Part shown: positions 26,393-34,803 of the stretch, piece by piece
How positions within the stretch are numbered: the stretch's first letter is position 1
Layout of the letters: the number at the start of each line of letters is the position of its first letter
DNA from: Persicimonas caeni
GTDB lineage: Bacteria > Myxococcota_A > Bradymonadia > Bradymonadales > Bradymonadaceae
Assembly: GCF_006517175.1 (NCBI RefSeq)
Contig: NZ_CP041186.1
Coordinates: 3,499,074-3,563,073, forward strand
Reading direction: 5' to 3'
DNA: 64,000 nucleotides
The notes under the pieces: model-generated
Database searches by the model: none
Seen by the model: the letters and a program-made list of their open reading frames with translations, nothing else
Told to the model about the DNA's origin: nothing
Translations under genes and position numbers: made by a program

Positions 26393-26842
26393 CGCCTCAA
26401 TGCCCTCCCTGTCCTCGGTGCCCTCCACGGCCTCCACGCCCTCCCCGGCCTCCAAGAGCTCGAAGTTGGTATATCGCCTGATCCCCACCGTCGCCGACCC
26501 GAAGTTGAGCACCAGCCCACGCGTTGCGTCAGCCGCCTTCACGTACCGCCCTAACTGATTGTAGTGCTCATCGGTGATCTGCTTGACGACCTTGAGTTCC
26601 ACCACGACGGTGTCGGCGATCCATAGATCGGCCCGGCCGGTCGTGACCGTGCGCCCGGCGTACTCGATCTCGATCGAGTGCTCCATCTCACAGGCGATCC
26701 CCTCATCGCGAAGCGCCTCGCACAACAACTCCTGGTACAACGACTCGCGCAGTCCGGGGGCGGTGTTCTTGTGGATATCGATCGCTTTGCCGATGATCGT
26801 CTCGGTCAGAACGTCATTCGCTACTTCCTCATGATATGCCAT
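26390..26842 (-). CDS. GxxExxY family protein
   Basis: 150 aa from the ATG with GGAGCATACAAA upstream; a longer frame to 26959 would start in the 54-bp repeat and looks non-coding. The family core is TETIIGKAIDIHKNTAPGLRES, whose last part (APGLRESLYQELL) is a variant of the GxxExxY motif, followed by YAGRTVTTGRADLWIADTVVVELK and LVLNFG. These proteins resemble PD-(D/E)xK nucleases: the R-x-D-x-x-x and VELK residues fit a D...ExK site. Role is unknown. The last ~20 residues (GVEAVEGTEDREGIEA) are encoded by the nonamer tail of the adjacent repeat, so the C-terminus has been replaced by the insertion. Confidence 0.8.
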   Translation of the reverse strand: MAYHEEVANDVLTETIIGKAIDIHKNTAPGLRESLYQELLCEALRDEGIACEMEHSIEIEYAGRTVTTGRADLWIADTVVVELKVVKQITDEHYNQLGRYVKAADATRGLVLNFGSATVGIRRYTNFELLEAGEGVEAVEGTEDREGIEA

Positions 26843-26892
26843 TTGTATGCTCCAAAATTGGTGGTTGAGTTTGTCTTGGAGGTAACGCACAT

Positions 26893-26946
26893 CCCCTCCA
26901 TTACTGTTTTCGGCAAAACCAACCAATTCGTTGCGTACTTTTTTGG
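26893..26946 (-). repeat. 54-bp conserved leader element, copy A
   Basis: Reads on the minus strand CCAAAAAAGTACGCAACGAA, then a variable 10-base middle, then TGCCGAAAACAGTAATGGAG. It ends about 50 bp before the GxxExxY start codon. A copy with 46 of 54 identical bases lies before sctR in the same orientation. Confidence 0.75.
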
Positions 26947-27022
26947 CAGGGGTGCTCAAATCGCGGCCTAGACGGCGTCAGAGGCCGCCCCACCAGCCCG
27001 CAGCTCTGTTGACGTAAAGGCC

Positions 27023-27094
27023 GTGGAGGCCGTGGAGGCCGTGGAGGCCGTGGAGGCCGTGGAGGCCGTGGAGGCCGTGGAGGCCGTGGAGGCC
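27023..27094. repeat. GTGGAGGCC nonamer tandem repeat, 8 copies
   Basis: Eight exact head-to-tail copies of GTGGAGGCC, flanked by diverged units GTAAAGGCC and ACGGAAACC. It sits directly left of palindromic element copy 2; reverse-complement nonamers follow that element's right end. Confidence 0.97.
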
Positions 27095-27110
27095 ACGGAA
27101 ACCCCGAGGC

Positions 27111-27295
27111 CATTGAGCCACTCGAAACACGGAAGAGCTATGGAGTACCATGGAAGCACTGAAGAACATTGAGCACCGCCACGCCCCGCCCAGGCAGCGC
27201 GCGGCAACCTGAACTCCGCGTTCACCTCCGTCTTCCTCCACGCTTCCACGGTCCTCCATAGCTCTACCGTGCTTCCACGGCCTCAAGGCCTCCAC
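27111..27295. repeat. ~180-bp palindromic element, copy 2, with nonamer tail
   Basis: Begins CATTGAGCCACTCGAAACAC and includes the same inverted GAGCTATGGAG / CTCCATAGCTC pair as copy 1. To its right, until about 27358, diverged CCTCCACGG/CCTCAAAG units form a second repeat tract. The 27.0-27.4 kb stretch holds no credible gene. Confidence 0.85.
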
Positions 27296-27435
27296 GCCTC
27301 AAGGCCTCCAAGCCTCAAAGCCTCCACGGCCTCCACGGCCTCAAAGCCTCCACGGCTTTTCGCCAGTTGCTACGTGAGGGGCATCAGAGCTAAAGATCAC
27401 CTTGAGGCACAAACCTTCCCCAAGAGGAGCCACCC

Positions 27436-28797
27436 ATGAGCCAGCAAGCTGTTGAATATATCGAGGAAAACAAAGAGCGTTTCCTCGACGAACTCAAAGA
27501 ATATTTGCGCATTCCGAGCATCTCGACCGACCCCACCCAGAAGGACGAAGTGGCGCGCTGCGCACGCTGGGTGGCCGACCACCTCGAAGAGATCGGCATC
27601 GACACCGTCGAGATCGAGGAGACCGCCGGCCATCCGATTGTCTATGCGGAGCACTGCAAGGCGCCGGGCAAGCCGACGATTCTTATCTACGGGCACTACG
27701 ACGTGCAGCCGCCCGATCCGCTCGACCTGTGGGATACGCCGCCCTTCGAGCCCGACGTGCGCGATGGCAAAATCTTTGCGCGCGGTGCCACCGATGACAA
27801 AGGGCAACTCTTTGCCCATGTCAAAGGCCTCGAGGCGCACCTTCAGACGAGCGGCGAATTGCCCGTCAACGTCAAGCTGCTCATCGAGGGGGAAGAGGAG
27901 GTCGGCAGCCCGAACCTCACTCCCTGGGTCCTCGAGAACAAGGAGCGCTTGGCGTGCGACGCCGTCGTCATCTCCGACTCGTCGATGTTCGCTCCGGGCG
28001 TGCCCACGATCACCTACGGGCTGCGCGGCCTGACCTACTTCGAGGTCACCGTGACCGGACCGAGCCACGACCTGCACTCGGGACTCTTTGGCGGCACCGT
28101 TCCCAACCCGATCAACGAGCTCGCCAAGATCATCGCGCAGCTGCACGACGCCGACGGCCGCATCGCCGTGCCCGGCTTTTACGACGACGTCATCGCCCTC
28201 GAAGACGACGAGCGCGAGCAATTCGCTTCGCTGCCGTTCGACGAGGAGGGCTACCTCGCCGAGACCGGTGCGCCGGGGCTCCAGGGCGAGGAGGGCTACA
28301 CCACCCTCGAGCGCAAGTGGGCGCGGCCAACCCTCGACTGCAACGGCATCTGGGGCGGCTTTATCGGCGAGGGCGCCAAGACGGTGCTTCCGTCGACGGC
28401 GTCGGCCAAAATTTCGTGTCGCCTGGTGCCGGGCCAAGATCCCGCCAAGGTGCTCGAGTTGTGCCAGAACTACATCGAGGAGATCGCCCCCGACACGGTC
28501 AAGGTCGAGTTCAAGCCCCACCACGGTGGGGATCCGGTGCTCATCGACCGCGACAACGAGACCGTACGCGCCGCCTGCCGCGCGCTGCAGAAGTCGTGGG
28601 ACGCCGAGACCGTCTTCACCCGCGGTGGCGGCTCGATTCCGGTCGTAGCGACGTTCTCCAATGAACTCGAGTCGCCGACGATCTTGATGGGTCTCGGCCT
28701 CGACGACGATCGGCTTCACAGCCCCAACGAAAAGTTCAACCTCGAATGCTTCTACAAGGGCATCGAGACGAGCGCATACCTGTGGAACGAATTGTAA
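27436..28797 (+). CDS. M20 family dipeptidase (zinc)
   Basis: 453 aa, usual length. It hydrolyses dipeptides or acylated amino acids. Metal-binding motifs of M20 are clear: ILIYGHYDVQPPDPLDLW near residue 77 (His and Asp), FARGATDDKGQLF near 115 (bridging Asp), LLIEGEEEVGSPN near 152 (catalytic Glu and ligand Glu), and LHSPNEKFNLECF at the end (last His). The lid domain starts about TYFEVTVTGPSHDLHSGLFG. AGAGGAGCCACCC gives a strong ribosome site. It overlaps or abuts a small lipoprotein gene. Confidence 0.93.
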   Translation: MSQQAVEYIEENKERFLDELKEYLRIPSISTDPTQKDEVARCARWVADHLEEIGIDTVEIEETAGHPIVYAEHCKAPGKPTILIYGHYDVQPPDPLDLWDTPPFEPDVRDGKIFARGATDDKGQLFAHVKGLEAHLQTSGELPVNVKLLIEGEEEVGSPNLTPWVLENKERLACDAVVISDSSMFAPGVPTITYGLRGLTYFEVTVTGPSHDLHSGLFGGTVPNPINELAKIIAQLHDADGRIAVPGFYDDVIALEDDEREQFASLPFDEEGYLAETGAPGLQGEEGYTTLERKWARPTLDCNGIWGGFIGEGAKTVLPSTASAKISCRLVPGQDPAKVLELCQNYIEEIAPDTVKVEFKPHHGGDPVLIDRDNETVRAACRALQKSWDAETVFTRGGGSIPVVATFSNELESPTILMGLGLDDDRLHSPNEKFNLECFYKGIETSAYLWNEL

Positions 28798-29129
28798 AGA
28801 GCACGCGTTTTCTAGGTGCGACCTGGTTGCCCGTCACCGCCGCCCTGCTCGGCTTGCTCATCGTGGGCTCGAGCGGGGTGGGTTGTGACCGGGCCTCGTC
28901 CACATCGGCGTCGGCCCGTGCCGACGCCGAGCACCGACAACAGCGCGAGCGTCTTTTGCGCGATCGTGCCTCGACCATCGCCGTCATCCACGCGCGACGC
29001 GTCAGGCTCATCGCCGAGGACATGGCCAAGCTACATCCTCGCTCTACACGCAGCGAGGCGTCACGCGAGGCCAAAAAGCTCCTCGAGGAAATCGTTCCGA
29101 ACGAATCTGAGAACCGAGGTCTACGATGA
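28782..29129 (+). CDS. Small hypothetical lipoprotein
   Basis: 115 aa from a GTG near the end of the peptidase gene; an ATG at 28746 is an alternative. A hydrophobic stretch (LPVTAALLGLLIVGSSGVG) is followed by Cys in GVGC, a plausible lipobox near residue 37. The mature part is short, basic and helical (ADAEHRQQRERLLRDRAST). It overlaps DUF423 by ATGA, so it is probably translated with it. No family recognised. Confidence 0.6.
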   Translation: MERIVKSTRFLGATWLPVTAALLGLLIVGSSGVGCDRASSTSASARADAEHRQQRERLLRDRASTIAVIHARRVRLIAEDMAKLHPRSTRSEASREAKKLLEEIVPNESENRGLR

Positions 29130-29494
29130 AATTGTTCGTCGCCATGGGAAGTCTGTTGGGGCTGCTCGGCGTCGCCGCCGGCGCGTTCGGCGCCCACGCG
29201 CTCGAAGCACGCCTCGACGCCGATATGCTCGCCGTCTGGGAAACCGCCGCCAAATACCAGATGTACCACGCGCTGGCGCTCTTTGGCGCCGCCTGGCTCG
29301 TCGGCCAGACTCAAACCACCTGGGCGACCGTCGCCGGCTGGGCCTTTTTGGGCGGCGTCGTCGTCTTCTCCGGCACGCTGTACGTCCTCGCCCTGTCGGG
29401 CATCAAATGGTTGGGTGCCATCACGCCCATCGGCGGCACCGCGATGATCGTGGGCTGGTTTTGCTGCTTTATGGCGGCGCTCAAGCTGAACTGA
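29126..29494 (+). CDS. DUF423 family membrane protein (YgdD-like)
   Basis: 122 aa with four hydrophobic helices. The opening LFVAMGSLLGLLGVAAGAFG followed by AHALE is the family hallmark (GAFGAHxL), and KYQMYHALALFGAAW and GGTAMIVGWFCCFMAAL also match. Function of these inner-membrane proteins is unknown. Coupled to the preceding lipoprotein gene by a 4-bp overlap. Confidence 0.9.
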   Translation: MKLFVAMGSLLGLLGVAAGAFGAHALEARLDADMLAVWETAAKYQMYHALALFGAAWLVGQTQTTWATVAGWAFLGGVVVFSGTLYVLALSGIKWLGAITPIGGTAMIVGWFCCFMAALKLN

Positions 29495-29596
29495 ATGAGT
29501 CTCAACTGCCGTCTGAGGCCCTCTTTTGACGGCTTCGCTACGCTACGCCGCCACCTCCCCGCTCGGGGAGGGGTGGCAATATAGGACGTACTAGAA

Positions 29597-31138
29597 ATGC
29601 ATATCGGTCATACCCCACTGAATCTCGAAACCATCGAACGCGTCGTCTTCGACCACGTGACGGTCGAGATCGCTCCCTCCGCCCATCCCAAGATCGAACA
29701 AGCCGCCCAATTCGTGCGTGAAATGGCCCAGAGCGGCGAAGCCGTCTATGGGGTGACCACCGGCTTTGGCGCCAACCGCGACCGTGTGATCCGCCCGGAG
29801 GACGCCGAAACGCTGCAGGAACGCCTTTTGGTGAGCCATGCGTGCGGCGTCGGTCAGCCCCTTCCCACGGAGGTGGTGCGTGCGATGATGCTGCTACGCA
29901 TCAACGCGCTGTCGCAGGGCAACTCCGGCATTCGCCTGTCTACGCTGCAACTGCTCGCCGACATGCTCAACGCCGGTGTCCATCCGGTCATCCCGGAGCT
30001 TGGCAGCGTCGGCGCCAGTGGCGATCTCTGCCCCCTGGCCCATATGTGCCTGCCGCTCATCGGCCTGGGCGAAGCGGAGTTTGAAGGCGAAAAACTCAGC
30101 GGCGAGGAGGCGATGATGCGCGCCGGTTTGCAGCCGGTCCGCCTGACCTACAAGGAGGGCCTGGCGCTCCTCAATGGCACCCAGGCGATGACCGCCGCCG
30201 GCGTGGTCGCCGCCATCCGCTTTCGCCAATTGCTCGACTGCGCCGATACGGTCGGCGCGATGAGCCTCGAAGCAGTCGCCGGCCGCCTCGCCGCGCTCGA
30301 CCCGCGCATCCACGAGATTCGCGGCCGCAAGGGACAAATCGACAGCGCACGTGCACTGCGCGCCTTATTGGCAGACAGCGAACTGGCTGGCGCCGCTCCC
30401 GGCACCGTCGAGGGCAAGGTCGAGTACGTCCAAGACTCCTACTGCCTGCGATGCATGCCGCAGGTTCACGGCGCGAGCCGCGATGTGCTCGACCACGTCA
30501 TCGACGTATTGACCACCGAGGCCAACGCCGTGACCGACAACCCATTGGTCTTCCCGCCCGAAGATGGCCGCGAAGGCGCGATTTTGTCGGGCGGCAACTT
30601 CCACGGCCAACCGGTGGCTCTCGCGCTCGACTACCTGAAGACTGCCATCGCCGAGATCGGAAGCGTCTCGGAGCGACGCTGCGCGAAGCTCACCGACAAG
30701 TACTTCTCGGAGGGCCTGCCGCCCTTCTTGGTGTCGAATCCGGGCCTGAACTCCGGGATGATGATCCCGCAATACGTCGCCGCCGCGCTCGTCTCGGAGA
30801 ACAAATCGCAGGCATTCCCCGCTAGCGTCGACTCCATTCCCACCAGCGCCAACATGGAAGATCACGTCTCGATGGGCATGCACGCCGCGCTGCACACACT
30901 GCGCGCGCTGACCAACGTCGAGACGATCGTCGGCATCGAATACCTCATCGCCGCCCAGGCGCTCGACCTGCGAAACGGCCATCGCCTCGGCGAAGGCACC
31001 CGCCGCGCCCAAACACTGTTGCGCGAACACGTCGAGTTCATGAAGCACGACCGCGTGCTCTACCCCGACATCGAAAAAGCCGCCACGCTGGTGCGTGACG
31101 GCTCACTCGCTGAGACGGTGTCGGATTTCTTTGAATGA
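29597..31138 (+). CDS. hutH: Histidine ammonia-lyase
   Basis: 513 aa. It deaminates histidine to urocanate. The MIO cofactor forms from Ala-Ser-Gly in ELGSVGASGDLCPLAHM near residue 137. Other family signatures are AVYGVTTGFGANRD (active Tyr), QDSYCLRCMPQVHGASRD, TDNPLVF, GGNFHGQPVALALDYLK and MEDHVSMGMHAA. No hutU, hutI or hutG is adjacent, so the remaining steps must be elsewhere. Tyrosine-specific lyases keep a different residue at the selectivity loop; SHACGVG with His fits histidine. About 100 bp of GC-rich inverted repeat precedes it. Confidence 0.94.
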   Translation: MHIGHTPLNLETIERVVFDHVTVEIAPSAHPKIEQAAQFVREMAQSGEAVYGVTTGFGANRDRVIRPEDAETLQERLLVSHACGVGQPLPTEVVRAMMLLRINALSQGNSGIRLSTLQLLADMLNAGVHPVIPELGSVGASGDLCPLAHMCLPLIGLGEAEFEGEKLSGEEAMMRAGLQPVRLTYKEGLALLNGTQAMTAAGVVAAIRFRQLLDCADTVGAMSLEAVAGRLAALDPRIHEIRGRKGQIDSARALRALLADSELAGAAPGTVEGKVEYVQDSYCLRCMPQVHGASRDVLDHVIDVLTTEANAVTDNPLVFPPEDGREGAILSGGNFHGQPVALALDYLKTAIAEIGSVSERRCAKLTDKYFSEGLPPFLVSNPGLNSGMMIPQYVAAALVSENKSQAFPASVDSIPTSANMEDHVSMGMHAALHTLRALTNVETIVGIEYLIAAQALDLRNGHRLGEGTRRAQTLLREHVEFMKHDRVLYPDIEKAATLVRDGSLAETVSDFFE

Positions 31139-31184
31139 ACGCCCTGCAGAAGTTGAAGCGCCCTCGCCCTTCAATAGAGAGCTC

Positions 31185-31565
31185 TCAGCTACCCGAAAGC
31201 TCCGCCAACAGCTTGGGAAGTTCAGCCTGGACGACGGGCATGCCGCCGTCTTTGGAGATGGCGCCGGCCGCACCGATGCGCTCGGCGGTCTCCTCGAGTT
31301 CTGCAGCCTCGATGCCCGAGACGATGATGACGGGCACCGACTCGAGTTGGGTGATCGCGTGCAGGGCGGCGACCGGGTCGCGCTCGCCGAGACCGGGCAA
31401 GTTCAAGTCGCTGACCACCACCGCGGGCGCCTCGTCGAGGACCACCTCGTCGACCTGGCTGAAGCTGTTGCACGTGATCGTCCGATAGCCCGCCTGTTGG
31501 CAGACCATGTCGAGCATCTGCAAAATCAGTTCGCTGTCGTCGATGATCAGAACCAGTGGTTTCAT
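31185..31565 (-). CDS. Single-domain response regulator (CheY-like)
   Basis: 126 aa from the ATG giving MKPLVLIIDDSELILQMLD; the longer frame to 31661 overlaps the neighbouring gene. A receiver domain fold with acidic pair IIDDSE, phospho-acceptor Asp in AVVVSDLNLPG near residue 53, Ser in VIIVSG and Lys in AISKDGG. No output domain, so it signals by protein contact. It lies 10 bp after the HPt-REC-REC gene on the same strand, and likely receives phosphate in the same relay. Confidence 0.9.
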   Translation of the reverse strand: MKPLVLIIDDSELILQMLDMVCQQAGYRTITCNSFSQVDEVVLDEAPAVVVSDLNLPGLGERDPVAALHAITQLESVPVIIVSGIEAAELEETAERIGAAGAISKDGGMPVVQAELPKLLAELSGS

Positions 31566-31575
31566 GGCTGTCGTC

Positions 31576-33180
31576 TCAGCTCTTAGTCGAAGCGACTTCT
31601 TCGATGATCTGACGCAGCGTCGCGCCGGGCACTTCGCCCTTGATGAGGAAGCGATTGGCACCGGCGTCGAGCGCCTCTTCTTGAACTTCGGGATCTTGTA
31701 GACTCGTCAACAAGATCACCGGCAACTCGGAGAACCTCTCGTGGCTCCGGACCGCTGCGAGTAGCTCCATACCACTCATCTCCGGCATCTGCACGTCGCT
31801 TAGCAACAGATCGTACGATTCTTCCTCGAGCCGGGCCAAAGCCTTGGCGCCGTTGCGCGCGATCTCGATCTCGAAGGGGCCTTCTGAAAGAACAAAAGCG
31901 ATGGACGCCGCGATGGTCTCGACGTCCTCGGCGATGAGGATCCGGTGCTGGCGAGCCTCGGGAGGAAAGTCGCCGGCGGGCACGTCGGGGGCGATCTCCA
32001 ACAACTCCTTGACGCGATTGAGGAGCTCGCCGCCTCCGATCGACCCCTTGATAATGTAGTCGGTGGCGCCGGCCTCGATGCCCGCGTCGCGCTCGTCGGG
32101 ACGGTCGAGGCTGGTGAGCAAGATCACCGGGATGTCGCTCATGTATTCGTCACTGCGAATCATGCGCGTGAGCGCCATGCCGTTCATTCGGGGCATGTCG
32201 ACGTCACTGACGACCAACGAGTAGGGACGCTCGCGAAGCATGTCGAGCGCCTCTTCGCCGTTTTCGGCCATGTCGATGGGGACGTCGAGCTCCGACAACA
32301 CGAAGCCCACGCTGGCGGCGATCGCCTCGATGTCGTCGACGATGAGAATGCGCTTTTCGACCGGCCCGTCATACTCCTCGAATCGCCGACGCGCCGGCTT
32401 TCGGGGCGCGGCTTCCAACGGCTGCGTCGTGCGCATCTGCGCCATATCTTCTGGTTGGTCAGACAGATTGGCGGCTTCGGCGGAGGACTCGGCAGACGAT
32501 GGCGAGTTTGCCGATGCCGCTTCACGGCACGTCTCGAGCATGCGTACCACGCCTCCGGCTTGTTCTTCGTCGATCTCGAGCCCAGGGTGATTGACGGCCC
32601 CTTCGAGCAATTGGAAGCCACGCATCAACGAGCGTACCGGCCATGTCCGCTCGTCGGGCTCGTAACGCTTCATGTCGAGCACGACCTTTTCCATGGCGCT
32701 GACAAGCTGGGCGATGGTGGTAAAGCCCACCATCGACGCGGCCCCTTTCATGGCGTGCAGGTGGCTGGCGGTCTGGTCGAGCGCGTCTTTGCTGGCGCGC
32801 TCGCTAAAGATCCCCATCATCGAGATCGACAAGCCCGACAAGCGCTTGCGCGCCTCTTTGCGGAACATCGCGTGGAATTGTGCGGCGGGATCGTCGGGCG
32901 CCTCGCTCCCGTGGGCGGCCACCTCGTCGGGCGCCTCGCGCGCCTCCAATACGTCGGCGAGGGCGCGCAACCCCTGCAGCACGACCCCCAGGCGCGCCTG
33001 ATCGGTCTCGGCCTCATCTTCGAGCTCCCCGAGCACCTGGCCGAGGCCGTCAGCGATCGTGCGAAAGCCTTTGGACAACTGCCCGTCGGTCAACGCCAAC
33101 TCAGCAAATCTCAGGCGAACGTCGACCAGCTCATCCACAAGCTCTTCGACAACGGCTTCGGCATCCGAATTCATGGACAT
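31576..33180 (-). CDS. HPt domain with two tandem receiver domains
   Basis: 534 aa from MSMNSDAEA; the longer frame to 33381 overlaps the TPR gene. Residues about 110-235 form an HPt-type four-helix bundle with the phosphorylatable His in LHAMKGAASMVGF. Two receivers follow: residues ~285-400 (ILIVDDIEAIAAS, Asp in LVVSDVDMPRMNG, Lys in YIIKG) and ~415-530 (ILIAEDVETIAAS, Asp in LLLSDVQMPEMSG, Lys in FLIKG). The two are near-duplicates. There is no kinase or DNA-binding domain, so it is a phosphorelay hub needing a separate kinase. The gene begins 28 bp from parS-like site 4 and 92 bp after the TPR gene, downstream of the type III export genes. Confidence 0.9.
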   Translation of the reverse strand: MSMNSDAEAVVEELVDELVDVRLRFAELALTDGQLSKGFRTIADGLGQVLGELEDEAETDQARLGVVLQGLRALADVLEAREAPDEVAAHGSEAPDDPAAQFHAMFRKEARKRLSGLSISMMGIFSERASKDALDQTASHLHAMKGAASMVGFTTIAQLVSAMEKVVLDMKRYEPDERTWPVRSLMRGFQLLEGAVNHPGLEIDEEQAGGVVRMLETCREAASANSPSSAESSAEAANLSDQPEDMAQMRTTQPLEAAPRKPARRRFEEYDGPVEKRILIVDDIEAIAASVGFVLSELDVPIDMAENGEEALDMLRERPYSLVVSDVDMPRMNGMALTRMIRSDEYMSDIPVILLTSLDRPDERDAGIEAGATDYIIKGSIGGGELLNRVKELLEIAPDVPAGDFPPEARQHRILIAEDVETIAASIAFVLSEGPFEIEIARNGAKALARLEEESYDLLLSDVQMPEMSGMELLAAVRSHERFSELPVILLTSLQDPEVQEEALDAGANRFLIKGEVPGATLRQIIEEVASTKS

Positions 33181-33207
33181 CCACGGCACTTCAGTACGGA
33201 ACGACAA

Positions 33208-33223
33208 CTTTTCACGTGAAACA
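33208..33223. other. parS-like ParB-binding site 4 (weaker)
   Basis: CTTTTCACGTGAAACA keeps the CACGTGAAACA core and matches 14 of 16 consensus positions. It lies just upstream of the HPt-REC-REC start codon. Confidence 0.5.
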
Positions 33224-33271
33224 ATTTCGTTCGCCCATGATACGACGCCGCTGCTTCGGAAGGCAAATGTG

Positions 33272-33658
33272 CTAGCTCCTCTGCCAACACCGCCACAGCG
33301 CGCGCCCTCGTCGCACCGCCGGCGTACTCGAGTCGCCGCTGCGCACCAGCGGCGCGAGCACCGCGGCGGCATCTTGGGCATACCCCTGCCCTCTCAATAA
33401 CTCGGCGAGGGCAACCCGCGCCGGCCACAGGTTCGCGTCGCAGCTAAGCGCCTGGTTGAGCGACTCGACCGCGCCACGAAAATCGCCCTGGTCGCGCCGC
33501 ACGAGCCCGAGGGCGTACCACTGGTAAGCCCCACGCGGCCGAAGCTGCAGCAGCCCGTGAAAGATCGCCGCCGCCTGCGCCAGCCGACCGCGCGAATAGA
33601 ACAAAAACCCGAGGCGCGACAAACTCCACGCCTCCACATCATCGAGCGCCATGATCAC
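33272..33658 (-). CDS. TPR-repeat protein, possibly a type III secretion chaperone
   Basis: 128 aa. Three tetratricopeptide repeats are visible: VEAWSLSRLGFLFYSRGRLA, AYQWYALGLVRRDQGDFRGA and LWPARVALAELLRGQGYAQD. Size and position next to sctU (4-bp ATGA overlap) are like the LcrH/SycD class of translocator chaperones, but no specific signature is seen, so this is inference from context. Confidence 0.8.
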   Translation of the reverse strand: MIMALDDVEAWSLSRLGFLFYSRGRLAQAAAIFHGLLQLRPRGAYQWYALGLVRRDQGDFRGAVESLNQALSCDANLWPARVALAELLRGQGYAQDAAAVLAPLVRSGDSSTPAVRRGRALWRCWQRS

Positions 33659-34698
33659 TCCCTTCGCAACTTGTAGACGTAACTGAGAACTTCAGCGACC
33701 GGCTCGTAGAATTCGGCCGGGATCTCGTGGTCGACGTCGAGATCGACCAGCGCACGGGCCAGCTCGACGTTTCGAATGGTCGGAATGCCGTGGCGCCGCG
33801 CGATCTTTTTGATCTGGCGCGCCAACTCGCCACGCCCCGCGGAGACCACCTGCGGCGCGCCCATCGACTCCTCTTCGTAGCGTAGCGCGACGGCTACATG
33901 GGTCGGGTTGACGACCACCGCGTCCGCCTTCTTGACGTTTTTGATGCCCGTGTCTTTGAGCAACTCGCGGTGAAACTGCTTGCGCTTGCTCTTGATCTGC
34001 GGGTCACCCTGACTCTCCTTGTGCTCGCGCTTGACCTCGTCTTTGGACATCATCAGGCTCTTCTCGTGCTTGTGGCGCTGCCACAAAAGGTCGATCACGC
34101 CGAAGACCACGAGCGCGCCGCCCAAATATGCACACAGGTCGAAGGCCACCGTGCCCAGCACCTCCATCGACTGCCACAGCCCCATACGTGGGAGTTGCAC
34201 GAGCACGCCGAGTTTGTCGCCGATGACGAAGTAGCCGAGCACCCCCGATACGCTCAATTTGCCGACATTCTTGGCCAAATCGACGAGCTTCTTTGGCTCG
34301 ACGAGGCGCTTGAGTCCCGCCGCCGGGTTGAGCCGCTCGCCCTTCGGGATCAACGGGTCCATCGTAAAGAGCGCGCCAATCTGCACGTAATTGAAGAACC
34401 CCGCGGCCACGAACCCCACCGCCAGCACGGGCGCGATCATCCACGACAGCTCCACCAGCGCCGCCATCATGAACGGCCCGATGTCGGCCGACGTCGGATC
34501 CCGGCTGGAAATGAGTCCAATGCTCTCGACCACCAGCCCCGCCGAACGCCGCACGATCTCGGTCATCCAAAACGCCAGCGCCGCCCCGGCAAAGAGCATC
34601 ACCATCGCACCGGTAAACTCTGCCGACTTGGCGACATTGCCCTCTTCGCGGGCCTTGCGCCGGCGTTTGGCAGTTGGTTTTTCGCTCTTCTCACTCAT
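33655..34698 (-). CDS. sctU: Type III export apparatus switch protein SctU/FlhB family
   Basis: 347 aa. The N-terminus SEKSEKPTAKRRRKAREEGN is the family signature; four membrane helices lie within residues about 28-210. The cytoplasmic domain has the self-cleaving NPTH site in AVVVNPTHVAVALRYEEE near residue 263, then GRGELARQIKKIARRHGIPT and a final EVLSYVYKLRRE. The protein controls substrate switching in the export gate. Both injectisome SctU and flagellar FlhB share these motifs; the missing flagellar neighbours make SctU more likely. Next in line after sctT across a hairpin repeat. Confidence 0.93.
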   Translation of the reverse strand: MSEKSEKPTAKRRRKAREEGNVAKSAEFTGAMVMLFAGAALAFWMTEIVRRSAGLVVESIGLISSRDPTSADIGPFMMAALVELSWMIAPVLAVGFVAAGFFNYVQIGALFTMDPLIPKGERLNPAAGLKRLVEPKKLVDLAKNVGKLSVSGVLGYFVIGDKLGVLVQLPRMGLWQSMEVLGTVAFDLCAYLGGALVVFGVIDLLWQRHKHEKSLMMSKDEVKREHKESQGDPQIKSKRKQFHRELLKDTGIKNVKKADAVVVNPTHVAVALRYEEESMGAPQVVSAGRGELARQIKKIARRHGIPTIRNVELARALVDLDVDHEIPAEFYEPVAEVLSYVYKLRRE

Positions 34699-34730
34699 GA
34701 GCCCAGCTCAGCTCTTTGAACGGCGAGTAA

Positions 34731-34795
34731 TCACCACGGGGGCCACGGAGTAAGAACAAAATCTCTTCCCCGTGCTCCCCGTGTCTCCGTGGTGA
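34731..34795. repeat. CACGGGG-type inverted repeat, copy 3
   Basis: TCACCACGGGGGCCACGGAG on the left pairs imperfectly with CTCCCCGTGTCTCCGTGGTG on the right. Unlike the other copies it lies between two genes in the same direction (sctT and sctU), where it could weaken transcription into sctU. Confidence 0.7.
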
Positions 34796-34803
34796 ACCCT
34801 CTC

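Noticed and set aside
27023-27094. CRISPR or coding repeat (FLHGLHGLHG- or PPRPPRPP-type peptides in several frames)
   Set aside because: Pure nonamer microsatellite; frames through it have no start signals and end at once outside.
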